DNA of 64,000 nt from Nocardiopsis listeri NBRC 13360. Lineage in GTDB: Bacteria > Actinomycetota > Actinomycetes > Streptosporangiales > Streptosporangiaceae. The stretch's first letter is position 1. Each line of letters begins with the position of its first letter. Under the pieces are notes generated by a model. The model had not been told where the DNA came from. It did no database searches and saw nothing but the letters and a program-made list of their open reading frames with translations. This document shows positions 8,054-16,667 of this stretch, piece by piece. The stretch is from assembly GCF_001570765.1 (NCBI RefSeq), contig NZ_BCSH01000007.1, forward strand, positions 100,873 to 164,872, in the 5' to 3' direction. The translations under genes were made by a program, and so were the position numbers.

Positions 8054-8473
8054 ATGAGCACCGAACAGCACCCCTTCAGCCGACCCGACCCCGAACGGGC
8101 CCGCCGCGCCCGCGCCCCCGAGGCCCTCTTCCGCATCACCGAACGCCACGCCACCGGAACGGCGCGCGACCTGTGGCAGGAGCGCCGCCTGCCCATGTTC
8201 GCCCACGAGGCCATCCAACGCGTGTGCGACCTGGCAGCCGGCAGCGCCGTACCCGACGAAGGCGCCCCGACCGTGGACGAGGCCGACCTGGCCGCCGCCC
8301 TGACCCTGGTGCCCCTGGCCCGCGCCGAGTTCGACCAGATGGAGGTCGGCCTGCTCACCATGGCCAAGGGGCGCGGAATGACCTGGCAGGAACTGGCCTA
8401 CGGGCTGGGTCTGGGTACCGCCCAGGCCGCCCGCCAACGCCACGAACGCCTACAGTCCCGCACCGAGCACTGA
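8054..8473 (+). CDS. Small DNA-binding protein with C-terminal helix-turn-helix
   Basis: The 139-residue protein ends in a helix-turn-helix-like segment (GMTWQELAYGLGLGTAQAA, then R-Q-R-H-E-R-L) similar to actinobacterial hypothetical DNA-binding proteins I recall with the same R-I-T-E-R-H-A-T-G-T-A-R-D-L-W block near residue 35. The ATG at 8054 follows a perfect inverted repeat; no good ribosome site is visible, so the message may be leaderless. Function is probably transcriptional regulation, perhaps of itself. It is separated from the convergent thioesterase gene by a terminator hairpin. Confidence 0.7.
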   Translation: MSTEQHPFSRPDPERARRARAPEALFRITERHATGTARDLWQERRLPMFAHEAIQRVCDLAAGSAVPDEGAPTVDEADLAAALTLVPLARAEFDQMEVGLLTMAKGRGMTWQELAYGLGLGTAQAARQRHERLQSRTEH

Positions 8474-8497
8474 ACCCACCCGGGTCTGACCACGAAC

Positions 8498-8523
8498 GGG
8501 CGGGCCCCGAAGGGTGCCCGCCC
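8498..8523. terminator. Bidirectional terminator hairpin
   Basis: GGGCGGGC pairs with GCCCGCCC across a 10-base loop, between two convergent genes. No T-run, as usual for high-GC actinobacteria. Confidence 0.7.
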
Positions 8524-8540
8524 CCACACGCGAGTAGCCC

Positions 8541-9350
8541 TCAGACCAGCATGGCCAACTGGCGGGCCTGGGCGACCAGGGTGCCCTGACCGTCCCAGAT
8601 CTCCATGTCCTCCTCGTGCAGACCATGGGACAGGTGCCTGGTGAACACCCGACAAGCCAACCAACCGGGGGCCGGCCGGGCGCGCACGTGGGTGCTCAAC
8701 TCCACGGTGATCGTGCCGAACTCACCGATCTCCAGCACCGCCGGGACCGCGAAGTCCACCATGGCGGGCAGGGAGTGGGTGTCGGCGTCGCGACCGTCGG
8801 CGAAGCGCATCCAGAACTCGACCTCGGGACGGCCGTCCTTGCGCCCGTCCAACCAGGCGGGACGCCGCGGGTAGCGGTACTCGACGCGCCTGGCGATGGT
8901 GATGCCCTCCACCTCGCCGGAGAACTCGCTCGGCACCCGACACTCCTCGGGGGCCGGCAGCTCCGGGGGACCTTGAAGGTGCATCTCGCGTCCCTCCACG
9001 CTCAAATCGCCGTAGGTGGCGGTGGCGCGCAGGATCTCCTTGCCGCCCTGCTCGACCACGACGGCGCCGGTGGCCGTGCGGCGCCCCTCACGGATGGTCT
9101 CGGTTCGCAGGTTCGCCGGGCCGGGGACGGCGGGGCGCAGGTAGAAGGCGGAGACCGCCAGGGGGTCGGGCTGGGCGAGGGTCTGGCCCAGGGCGTTGAG
9201 GGCGGTGCCCAACACGTAGCCACCGTTGGGGTGGGAGGTGAAGGTGGTCCACCCGTCGGTGAGGGTGGCGGTGAACCCGCCATCGGCGCTCTTGTGGACA
9301 CGGGTGTCCCGGTCGAACTCGTACTCTTCGGCGGGGCGATCTTGGCTCAT
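8541..9350 (-). CDS. Acyl-CoA thioesterase-like protein (double hotdog)
   Basis: The 269-residue product has the length and shape of TesB-type tandem-hotdog thioesterases: N-terminal half with H-P-N-G-G-Y-V-L-G-T-A-L-N-A-L and the A-V-S-A-F-Y-L-R-P strand, C-terminal half with W-M-R-F-A-D-G-R-D and T-V-E-L-S-T-H-V-R. Such proteins hydrolyse acyl-CoA in the cytosol. It is transcribed alone and ends at a terminator shared with the convergent HTH gene. Substrate chain length cannot be read. Confidence 0.82.
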   Translation of the reverse strand: MSQDRPAEEYEFDRDTRVHKSADGGFTATLTDGWTTFTSHPNGGYVLGTALNALGQTLAQPDPLAVSAFYLRPAVPGPANLRTETIREGRRTATGAVVVEQGGKEILRATATYGDLSVEGREMHLQGPPELPAPEECRVPSEFSGEVEGITIARRVEYRYPRRPAWLDGRKDGRPEVEFWMRFADGRDADTHSLPAMVDFAVPAVLEIGEFGTITVELSTHVRARPAPGWLACRVFTRHLSHGLHEEDMEIWDGQGTLVAQARQLAMLV

Positions 9351-9527
9351 GCACCAATGTTACCGGCGAGTAGCTTTGTCGGCCACAACAACCAGAATCC
9401 TATTCGGTCATCCGGTGACCACTCCATGCCCGCGGCGCCGCCTCCTCTGTCGTCCTCACCACGATGGGTGCACGAGGAACACATACAGGGTTTTTCCGCC
9501 GAGCCGGCCCATGACAGGCTCGACCCC

Positions 9528-10214
9528 ATGATCGAGCCCCTCACACTGTGGGAACACCTGGCCGGAATCGAGGTGAAGGGACCTTTGACCGTGGCCGTGA
9601 CACCCGGCTCACGTATCTGTCCGCGGGGTTGGTGTGGCATCGTCCACCTGGACGGACACACCCTGGCCACAGCGCCCACACCCGAACGCGCCTACGCCCT
9701 GCACACCGCGTTGGAGACCCTGGACCCGACTTCCCACACCGACCCCGAAGCCCTTGCCACCGTGCTCGACCTCGCGCAGGCGCGGGGGCCTGCCACCCTG
9801 GCCTACCTGCGCGAAGACGCCTTCCGGCACGTTCCCACGCCCACCATCACACGACTACCCGCCGAAAACCCGGCCGTTCGGGCACTGTTGGACCGGGCCG
9901 CCCCTGAGGAGGCGAGGGAGAGCGACCTGGCCGCCCTCACCCACCCCCTGTTCGTCCATCTGGAACAGGGCCGAGCCTTGGCCGCGGCCGGGTACAAGCC
10001 CTGGCCGAAGGACGTGGCCCACCTGTCGGTGCTCACCGACCCCGCCCACAGGGGTCGCGGTCTGGCCACACGGGTGGCCTCGGCCGCGATCACCCACACC
10101 CTGGGACGGAAGCTCCTGCCCCAGTGGCGCGCCCGCCCGCCGGCCCCACGCCGAGTGGCCACCCGGCTCGGATTCGAGGAGAGGGGCTCCCAACTGAGCC
10201 TGTCGATGCGCTGA
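9528..10214 (+). CDS. GNAT-family acetyltransferase
   Basis: The 228-residue protein carries a GNAT core in its C-terminal half: the acetyl-CoA loop segment L-T-D-P-A-H-R-G-R-G-L-A-T-R-V follows a beta strand (V-A-H-L-S-V), and the C-terminal strand has the usual L-G-F-E pattern. The N-terminal 100 residues are unlike small GNATs and may bind substrate. I chose the ATG at 9528; the open frame upstream is antisense to the thioesterase and not coding. It converges with the next gene, leaving nine bases between stops. Confidence 0.8.
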   Translation: MIEPLTLWEHLAGIEVKGPLTVAVTPGSRICPRGWCGIVHLDGHTLATAPTPERAYALHTALETLDPTSHTDPEALATVLDLAQARGPATLAYLREDAFRHVPTPTITRLPAENPAVRALLDRAAPEEARESDLAALTHPLFVHLEQGRALAAAGYKPWPKDVAHLSVLTDPAHRGRGLATRVASAAITHTLGRKLLPQWRARPPAPRRVATRLGFEERGSQLSLSMR

Positions 10215-10223
10215 GCACCCCCT

Positions 10224-10748
10224 TCAGTCCTCACCGTCCCCGGACCCGTGGTCGTACCGGGTACCGATGATGTCCCCCTGGGCCCGCGCACCACTCATGT
10301 CCACGTGGTCGCCCTTGTACTCGTGCATACCGCCGTGCACGTGCCCGGCCTGGATCACGAAGCTGCCACCCCCGATGTCACGGGCGGTGTTGACGATGGT
10401 GTCCCCACCCCGCTGGGGAGCGACCTCGTCCAACAGGGCACGCAACTCGGTGGCGGCCTGGGGGTCCTCACGCAGCAGACGGCGCAGCCGGGTCTTCCAC
10501 TCCTGCTGTACCTCCTCCAAGAGCGTGGGATCCTCCTCCAGGTCCGCCCGGGAGCGCTCCAGCTCACCCAGGACCTCCTGCTTCCTGTCCACATCACCCT
10601 TGAACAGACGGGTGACCCAGGCCTGCACCACGGTCCAGCCGCCCTTGACCATCTCCTGGGTCAGGACCTTGGCACCCTCTTCGAACAACTCCACCGCGTC
10701 ATCCTCCACCGTCGTCACCAGGACCCTCACCGACCCGGAAAGCCCCAC
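10224..10748 (-). CDS. Hypothetical protein with a C-terminal beta-rich Gly/His motif
   Basis: I do not recognise a named family. The first 115 residues are charged and helical (an E-L-E-R-S-R-A-D-L-E-E-D coiled-coil-like stretch and a basic R-L-R-R-L-L-R-E helix). The last 55 switch to beta-type sequence, V-I-Q-A-G-H-V-H-G-G-M-H, then G-D-H-V-D-M-S-G. Similar Q-A-x-x-V-x-G-G-V-H strings occur, from memory, in actinobacterial conflict and signalling proteins as short oligomerising motifs. The start is uncertain: GTG at 10748 lacks a ribosome site, and in-frame GTGs follow. No membrane segment or signal peptide. Confidence 0.7.
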   Translation of the reverse strand: MGLSGSVRVLVTTVEDDAVELFEEGAKVLTQEMVKGGWTVVQAWVTRLFKGDVDRKQEVLGELERSRADLEEDPTLLEEVQQEWKTRLRRLLREDPQAATELRALLDEVAPQRGGDTIVNTARDIGGGSFVIQAGHVHGGMHEYKGDHVDMSGARAQGDIIGTRYDHGSGDGED

Positions 10749-10990
10749 GAATAAGACACGGTAGCCCGCCGAGCGGTTCCGCGTCGGGTCTGGGAAAAAC
10801 CGCTTCCGGCAACAGCGAGACCACTGTTAACGTTGACCGACGCGGAGCCGAGAGCCAGCCACCGCAGACCGAGAACGGGTGAGTCGATGACCCTCAGAGC
10901 CGGTGCCGCCACGAGCAGCGCCCACAACGTCCCCGAACACCGGGCCCTGAGCTGAACAGACGACGGGGCCCACGAACAAAGGTCCTTGAG

Positions 10991-11512
10991 TTGTCCGACC
11001 CCACACGAATCTGGTCCACCCGACCCGAGACCGGTGCCGACATCGGCGCCATCCACACCATCAACGCGGCGGCCTTCGACACCGAGGCCGAGGCCGATCT
11101 GGTCCACGCCCTGCGCGCCGACGCCCAGGCCTGGATCGAGGGATTGTCGATCCTCACCCAGACCGACCACGGCCGGGTGGTGGGCCACGCCCTGTTCACG
11201 CGCTGTCACGTGGACGGCGCCCCCGCACTGGCGTTGGGCCCGTGCGCGGTCCTGCCCGCCTTCCAGCGCACCGGCGCCGGTGCGGCCGCCATCCACACCG
11301 GCCTGGAGAAGGCACGGCACATGGGTGAGAACCTGGTCCTGGTCCTGGGACACGCCGACTACTACCCAAGGTTCGGCTTCACCCCGGCCTCCGGGTTCGG
11401 TGTGCGCGCCCCCTTCGAGGTGCCCGACGAGGCCATGATGGCCCTGGCCTTGGACCCCTCGCGACCCACACCGCGCGGGACCATCCGCTACCCGGACGCC
11501 TTCGGCGTCTGA
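10991..11512 (+). CDS. GNAT-family N-acetyltransferase (YhbS-like)
   Basis: The 173-residue protein has a complete GNAT fold: strand L-G-P-C-A-V-L-P, the acetyl-CoA loop F-Q-R-T-G-A-G-A-A-A-I, and a strand V-L-V-L-G-H-A-D-Y-Y-P-R-F-G-F typical of the YhbS group. The TTG start at 10991 has AAAGG upstream. A strong hairpin terminator follows the stop directly. The acceptor is unknown. Confidence 0.82.
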   Translation: MSDPTRIWSTRPETGADIGAIHTINAAAFDTEAEADLVHALRADAQAWIEGLSILTQTDHGRVVGHALFTRCHVDGAPALALGPCAVLPAFQRTGAGAAAIHTGLEKARHMGENLVLVLGHADYYPRFGFTPASGFGVRAPFEVPDEAMMALALDPSRPTPRGTIRYPDAFGV

Positions 11513-11516
11513 AGCC

Positions 11517-11556
11517 ACCGAGTGTCCGCGCCCCGCCCGGGGCGCGGACACTCGGT
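11517..11556 (+). terminator. Strong terminator hairpin
   Basis: Eighteen perfectly paired bases on each side (left arm ACCGAGTGTCCGCGCCCC) of a 4-base loop start four bases after the acetyltransferase stop. No T-run follows. Confidence 0.88.
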
Positions 11557-11647
11557 GTCGGTGCAACCACACCAGGTGGTGACGGCGTTGGGGAACCCGA
11601 GAGGGGCCGACGACGTCGGATAGGGGACATCGAACGGAAGAGGAACC

Positions 11648-11806
11648 ATGGGCGGCAGGTACGGACAGAGCATGAACCTGGGTCTGGGGGTGGCCCTGGG
11701 CGTGTCCTTCGGCCTGCTCTTCGACAGCCTGGCCCTGGGCATCGTCTTCGGCGCGGCATTCGCCCTGTGCTTCGGCGCCTACGGCTCCAAGAAGAACCAG
11801 GGCTGA
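11648..11806 (+). CDS. Small glycine-zipper membrane protein
   Basis: This 52-residue product starts MGGRYGQSMNLGLG and is almost one continuous hydrophobic, glycine-spaced stretch (G-V-A-L-G-V-S-F-G-L-L-F and G-I-V-F-G-A-A-F-A) ending in a short basic tail. Two short membrane helices or a glycine zipper are likely. GGAAGAGGAACC precedes the ATG at good spacing. It resembles small glycine-zipper proteins of actinobacteria; the role is unknown. Confidence 0.65.
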   Translation: MGGRYGQSMNLGLGVALGVSFGLLFDSLALGIVFGAAFALCFGAYGSKKNQG

Positions 11807-11827
11807 CCCCGACCCTTGCCACACCCC

Positions 11828-12817
11828 TCAACGCACGAGCAGACTCTCCTGCACCAGCAAACGCTCGGCCACACGCTCGTACATCAACGACCGGTTGACC
11901 GCCAGCATCGCCGTGTTCTCCTGGTCGATGGTCACCGCCAACGCCCGCACGTGCGGGAACAGATCATGCACCCGCAACGCCTGGGTGGCCTTGACCCGGC
12001 TGGCCAACCTCCGACGACGATGGGCCGGCATCACCGCGGTGTCGTGCTGATCGGCCACCACCCCACCGGTGACCGTGCACACGGTGGCCGCCACCACCTG
12101 ATCCGACATCCGATCCAGCGCCGCGCCCACCACCAGACGTGAACCGTCCTCGGTGATCTCGCGTTCCCACTCGCGTACCTGCGCCGGTCCCCAGGAGCGG
12201 GCCACCATCTGCAACGCCGCTCCGGGCGCGTCCAACAGGTGTCCCATCACCCGCCCGAACGAGCGCACCAGCCCCTCGGGCGCGGGCCCCTCCCAGTGGG
12301 TGAGCCGATAACCGCGCGCCGGGGTGGCCGCCAGCGACCAACAGCGCCGCAGCGTGGTCTCGTCCAGGCACTGCTCTTGCAGCTCCAACCGCAACAGGGT
12401 GCGCAGGTAGGGGCTGGCCCGAGCGAAGTGTTCACCCGGCTCACCGGCCGGCACGGTGCTCTGGAGCCGCTCCATGCCCAGCGCCCGGGCCCGCTCGACC
12501 ACCGTCTCGCGCAGCGCGCTCCCCATACCCATGCGGCGGGCCACGGGGGCCACGAACAGGCGCAAAAACCCGATCCGTTCATCATGGGGTTGTCCTCGCA
12601 GCTCGGCCACCCCCAGCACCGGATCTGCCGCCGACAGGCGCCCCGCCCACCGCCACCCCTGACCGGCCCGCCGCGAACGCAACCGCATCGCCAGGTCCTC
12701 GGCCCGAGGGGCCCCGCCCGACAACTCACCCCGCCCGGCGGTGAAGATCGCCGTCCAAGCGGCCAGATCGGAGTGCGGGGCCGTGACGGGGTCGAAGGGT
12801 TCCACGAGTGGGCTCAC
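11828..12817 (-). CDS. Tandem GNAT acetyltransferase
   Basis: The 329-residue protein is about twice the size of a single GNAT. The N-terminal half contains F-L-R-L-F-V-A-P-V-A-R-R-M-G-M-G-S-A-L with the acetyl-CoA loop; the C-terminal half contains A-V-M-P-A-H-R-R-R-R-L-A-S-R-V-K and the L-A-V-T-I-D-Q-E-N-T-A-M-L-A-V-N strand of Eis/mycothiol-synthase-like tandem GNATs. Probably one half is catalytic and the other structural. It stands alone, with a convergent small gene downstream. The acceptor cannot be inferred. Confidence 0.8.
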   Translation of the reverse strand: MSPLVEPFDPVTAPHSDLAAWTAIFTAGRGELSGGAPRAEDLAMRLRSRRAGQGWRWAGRLSAADPVLGVAELRGQPHDERIGFLRLFVAPVARRMGMGSALRETVVERARALGMERLQSTVPAGEPGEHFARASPYLRTLLRLELQEQCLDETTLRRCWSLAATPARGYRLTHWEGPAPEGLVRSFGRVMGHLLDAPGAALQMVARSWGPAQVREWEREITEDGSRLVVGAALDRMSDQVVAATVCTVTGGVVADQHDTAVMPAHRRRRLASRVKATQALRVHDLFPHVRALAVTIDQENTAMLAVNRSLMYERVAERLLVQESLLVR

Positions 12818-13227
12818 TCCAACACCGTTTCACATCCGCCCCCGCACTGTCCCCCTCCCACATGGGACACCTCGCCACCGGTCCCACCAGCGCAACCCCG
12901 ACCGGGTGAGCCCACCGTTTTCCGCGCGTTGCCTCACGACGGGTTCCGGCGACCCCGCTTCCTACCGTCGGCCACGACATACGGTCCTCGCCCGGGAAGA
13001 GACGGATCTGGACCGCTCACACCGATGTGCGCGCCGCACACGCACACGCGGCCAACGTGTGGGGGAGGGGCCCAAGGACCTGCCCGGGCCGGGTCGCAGC
13101 GCCTTCGAACTCCTCGACGCCCTGGCGGAGGGGAGGGTCCAGGCCGACCCCACCCCCACCTTCGTGCCCTGAACGACCACACATCCCCAGGGTTTCGGTC
13201 CACTCACGCAACCGTTCAGGGCTTACC
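12818..13227. other. Gene-free stretch, nothing assigned
   Basis: Between two leftward genes. Open frames exist in several phases because of high GC, but none has a ribosome site with convincing codon use. It presumably contains the promoter of the tandem acetyltransferase. Confidence 0.4.
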
Positions 13228-13722
13228 TCAGCGCAGAGACAAACCCACCACACAGCACACCAAAGCGACCACCGACATCAAGGTGCGCACATTGTTCCAC
13301 CGCACCCACACCTGCTCGAAGGCGGACCGCGCCGCCGCCACGTCCTCGGCCTCCGCGGCCGGCCCCACCGCGTCCAAGGTGTTGTTGCGCGGAACGTTCA
13401 CCGTGAAGGTGATGGCGACCGCCACCACCAACCCCGCCAACCCCACACCCGTCCAAAGCGCCGAGTGGTGCGCGCCGGCCGCGAAGAAAAGCGCCGTAGA
13501 CCCCAGCACCGCCACCGGTGCACCCACGAACACCAGCGCGAACATCGGATTGAGGATGGCGGAGTTGATGCGCTGCATCGACTCCACCATCGCCCGGTCC
13601 CGCGCCCTGGCCAGACCGGGCATCACCGCCATCGAAAAACCCAGGAACAACCCCGCGAACAGGCCCGTCAACACCACGGCCAGCACCGGAACGAAGCCGA
13701 ACACCACCTGTGTCACATCCAC
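13228..13722 (-). CDS. DUF1772 (anthrone-oxygenase-like) membrane protein
   Basis: The 164-residue protein has four hydrophobic segments and the DUF1772 landmarks: an N-terminal helix with G-L-F-A-G-L-F-L-G-F-S, a M-Q-R-I-N-S-A-I-L-N-P segment and the N-V-P-R-N-N-T-L-D motif before the last pair of helices. The GTG at 13722 follows GGGAGGG; the ATG further upstream adds non-homologous residues. Members are small integral membrane proteins, some linked to anthrone oxidation, most unassigned. Confidence 0.85.
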   Translation of the reverse strand: MDVTQVVFGFVPVLAVVLTGLFAGLFLGFSMAVMPGLARARDRAMVESMQRINSAILNPMFALVFVGAPVAVLGSTALFFAAGAHHSALWTGVGLAGLVVAVAITFTVNVPRNNTLDAVGPAAEAEDVAAARSAFEQVWVRWNNVRTLMSVVALVCCVVGLSLR

Positions 13723-14020
13723 ACGCCCACCCTCCCTCGCCGGGGACGACCACCCGGGGGAACCGCCCCACAACATCGAAGCACCTCCCCGCGCGGCGCG
13801 CTATGGCTCACCCTCACCGCCCACCCCGAGGCCGAGACCGAAACCGGACGCCCTCCCAACCGAATACCGTTCCTTGGGTGCGGGCCCCAGAGCCCGCACC
13901 GACCGGAGTCGCCTTGCCCGACGACCGAACCAGAATCGTCTCCCCAACGTCTGAGCAGCCAAGCGATCCACAACCCCCGGCCCTCCCCAACGGCCCAAGA
14001 CGCACAAGGAGCCCCCGCAC

Positions 14021-15622
14021 ATGTCCCAACGAGCCCTCGGCGCGATCGGCGCGGCTCTGGCGCTGAGCCTGGCCCTGAGCTCCTGTGGTCTGCTCCGCGA
14101 CCTCACCGACGCTGAGGACGAGCCCCCGCCGCAGGAGAACTCCGAACAGGCCCAGGAAGACCCCGCACCGGAACTGCCCTACACCCGCCAGGGACGCATG
14201 TTCGTCGAAGACGGCAACGACGTCGCCTTCGAAGTCGTCATCAACGCACTCGAATCCAACGGCGAGTACATGATGATCGACGTCACCCACAACATCCTCG
14301 AACCCCTGCCCGGCACCGTCACCAGCACCGTGGCCCCCATCCGCATGGTCGACCCGCTCTCCGGCGAGGTCCTTCGGGTGTTGAACAACGAAGAGCACGG
14401 CGAGAACTACGGCACCTACTTCGAGGAGGGCGACCCCTTCCTGCCCACCCACGAAGGCCTGCCCCTACCCATGCGCCGCTACTTCCCCGCCCCCAGCGAG
14501 GACGTGCAGACCCTCACCTTCACCGGCTCCGGACTGGGTTACGTCCCCGGAATCCCCATCACCCACGTCGACGAGTTCACCCAGGCCCCCGAACCCAACG
14601 TCTACGACCACATCGACCCCCACACCTGGGAACAGGGCGAACTGCCCGAGGAGATCTTCTACCCCGAGGACGTACCCGAACCGGGCCTGGACGTGGCCCC
14701 CTACCGCCAGTCCATGGAAAGCTTCGTCGACAGCCCCACCGCCTCCACCACCCGCTCCGGTGACCAGGAGACCATCGCCCTGCACTCGGACAACATGTTC
14801 GAGGTCGACGAGGCCGACCCCACCGACGAGGCGGCCGAGACCATCCGCCGGACCGCCGCCTCACTGCGCGAGAACCTGGCCCAGGGCACCGAGATCACCG
14901 TCATCGGCCACACCGACTCCACCGGCTCCCACAGCCACAACCAGACCCTGTCCCAGGAGCGGGCCCAGGCCGCACGCGAACTCATCGAAGAGGAACTGGG
15001 GGAGGGCTTCACCTTCGCCACCGAAGGACGCGGCGCCGACGAACTCCTGGCCCAGGAGGGCGAGGACGACGACGAGGAGGCCCGCGCCCGCAACCGCCGG
15101 GTGGAGTTCTTCTACGAGGTACCCATGGAGGCCACCGACAGCCAGGACACCGAAGGCCTGGAGGCCGCCCAACGCCACGTGGCCGACCCGGCCCCGTACT
15201 TCGAGGAGATGGACGTGCACACCACCGTCTCCCACAACGACATCGACCTGAACGTCTACCCGCTGGTACGCGACGGCGCCTACCTGTTCCAGGTGGTGGG
15301 CTTCCAGAACGCCACCCTGAGCGACTTGGAGGCGGACCTGGAGGGTGATGAGGCTCGCCTGCCGGGCAGCCCCGCCCAGTACGCCGAAGGCACCATGGGC
15401 GGCTTCCGTCTGGAGGAGGCCGACTCCGGGCTGATCCGCTACGTGATCCGCATCAGTACCGGCGAGGAGGAGTACGAGGACTTCGCCGACGAGATCCACA
15501 CCCTCAGCCCCGGCGAGGAGTACCTGGCCCTAGCGGTCTTCCCCGCCCCGGCAGCCGAGGTCACCGAGATGACCCTGTACGCGGGCGCCTTCGGTGAGAT
15601 CCCCCGGATCCCGATCCAGTAG
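14021..15622 (+). CDS. OmpA-family lipoprotein
   Basis: The 533-residue protein has a lipoprotein signal peptide (L-A-L-S-S-C-G, Cys22) and an acidic spacer. A beta-rich region follows, then at roughly residues 255-370 an OmpA/MotB peptidoglycan-binding domain: T-V-I-G-H-T-D-S-T-G-S, the S-Q-E-R-A-Q-A-A-R-E-L segment and the basic end A-R-N-R-R-V-E. A second beta-rich domain of 150 residues, unfamiliar to me, closes the protein. In Gram-positive actinomycetes such proteins anchor on the outer face of the membrane and grip the wall. Transcribed alone and followed by a GC hairpin. Confidence 0.85.
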   Translation: MSQRALGAIGAALALSLALSSCGLLRDLTDAEDEPPPQENSEQAQEDPAPELPYTRQGRMFVEDGNDVAFEVVINALESNGEYMMIDVTHNILEPLPGTVTSTVAPIRMVDPLSGEVLRVLNNEEHGENYGTYFEEGDPFLPTHEGLPLPMRRYFPAPSEDVQTLTFTGSGLGYVPGIPITHVDEFTQAPEPNVYDHIDPHTWEQGELPEEIFYPEDVPEPGLDVAPYRQSMESFVDSPTASTTRSGDQETIALHSDNMFEVDEADPTDEAAETIRRTAASLRENLAQGTEITVIGHTDSTGSHSHNQTLSQERAQAARELIEEELGEGFTFATEGRGADELLAQEGEDDDEEARARNRRVEFFYEVPMEATDSQDTEGLEAAQRHVADPAPYFEEMDVHTTVSHNDIDLNVYPLVRDGAYLFQVVGFQNATLSDLEADLEGDEARLPGSPAQYAEGTMGGFRLEEADSGLIRYVIRISTGEEEYEDFADEIHTLSPGEEYLALAVFPAPAAEVTEMTLYAGAFGEIPRIPIQ

Positions 15623-15642
15623 GTCCCCGGCCACGACCCGGC

Positions 15643-15671
15643 GCCCCGCCTCCCCGCGCAGGGGGCGGGGC
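15643..15671 (+). terminator. Terminator hairpin after the OmpA-like gene
   Basis: GCCCCGCC pairs with GGCGGGGC, starting 20 bases after the stop codon. Confidence 0.65.
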
Positions 15672-15957
15672 ACCGACCCGTCAAGGAGGAGAGCACCGCC
15701 CGTCAACGCACCTCGTAGGTGGCCGTGGCCACCGCCGGCGCCGCATATCCCACAGAACCATGGACACGAACACCGACCCGGACCCCTTCGCGGTGGGCAC
15801 GGTCAGTGACAGTGCGCCACCGGCCCAGCCGATGCCCATGCTCGAAGGGCTGTGCTTGCACCCTGTTCACCCGGTCCGGTGAGCACCTCCCCGGCAAGGG
15901 CGGTTCGACCTCCCCCAGCGGGTGAAAGCACCCCGCCCCGGGCCCGAACACGACGAA
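15672..15957. other. Gene-free stretch between convergent genes
   Basis: The interval from 15623 to 16016 holds the two terminators listed here and nothing else I can support. A leftward open frame covers it but has no ribosome site. Confidence 0.4.
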
Positions 15958-15989
15958 GGGGCCGGCGCCCTGCCTCGGACACCGGCCCC
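15958..15989 (-). terminator. Terminator hairpin after the FrnE-like gene
   Basis: GGGGCCGG pairs with CCGGCCCC, 28 bases beyond the stop of the leftward FrnE-like gene. Confidence 0.6.
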
Positions 15990-16016
15990 CGCACACCGAT
16001 GGGAGGCGCCCTCCGA

Positions 16017-16661
16017 TCAGCCCTGCTGGGCGTAGGCCTTGTCCAACGCCGCGCTGAAGACCTCCAGCGGCTGGGCTCCGGAGATGCCCAAGGCCCGATC
16101 CAAGACGAAGAAGGGCACACCCGTGGCACCCAGACGACGGGCGTCGTCGATGTCGGCGCGCACCTGGTCGGCGTATTGGTCGCCCTCCAACACGGCGCGG
16201 GCCCGCTCGGTGTCCAGGCCGATCTCACCGGCCAACTCCACCAGGGTGTCCACGTCGTTGAGCACACGTCCCTGCACCAACTGGGCGTTCATCAGCCGCT
16301 CGTGCGCCGCATCGCCCAGACCGTGTTCACGGGCCAGGTGGGTCAGCCGGTGGGCGTCGAAGGTGTTGACCATGACCCCGCCGGCGAAGTCATAGCTCAA
16401 CCCTTCCTGGGCGGCGACCTGCTGGACCTGCTCGGTCATGGCCCGGACCTGCTCGCGTGGGGCGTTCATCTTCTTGGCCAGGGAGTCATAGACCGGCTCG
16501 CTCACCCCCTGGGGGAAGGTGGGGTCCAGCTGGAAGCTACGCCAGAGGACCTCGACCTCGTCGGCGTGCTCGAAGTCCGCCAACGCCCGTTCCAGACGAC
16601 GCTTGCCGATGTAGCACCAAGGGCAGACGATGTCGGACCACACTTCGATTCTCAATGTCAT
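16017..16661 (-). CDS. DsbA-family oxidoreductase, FrnE-like
   Basis: The 214-residue cytosolic thioredoxin-fold protein has the redox motif C-P-W-C (Cys13-Cys16) directly after the first strand, W-S-D-I-V-C-P-W-C-Y-I-G-K-R-R, and the cis-proline segment T-G-V-P-F-F near residue 180. This matches FrnE/2-hydroxychromene-isomerase-like DsbA proteins, thiol-disulfide oxidoreductases linked to polyketide maturation and oxidative stress. It is preceded by only six bases after a small gene encoding a CxxxxC-tailed protein, so the two are probably cotranscribed and may be functional partners. Confidence 0.9.
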   Translation of the reverse strand: MTLRIEVWSDIVCPWCYIGKRRLERALADFEHADEVEVLWRSFQLDPTFPQGVSEPVYDSLAKKMNAPREQVRAMTEQVQQVAAQEGLSYDFAGGVMVNTFDAHRLTHLAREHGLGDAAHERLMNAQLVQGRVLNDVDTLVELAGEIGLDTERARAVLEGDQYADQVRADIDDARRLGATGVPFFVLDRALGISGAQPLEVFSAALDKAYAQQG

Positions 16662-16667
16662 CCCCGC

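Noticed and set aside
8616..9500. Rightward open frame in front of the acetyltransferase
   Set aside because: It is antisense to the thioesterase gene and results from high GC; the real start is at 9528.
15703..15996. Leftward open frame after the FrnE-like gene
   Set aside because: No ribosome site and it contains the terminator; only a weak beta-strand-like tail.
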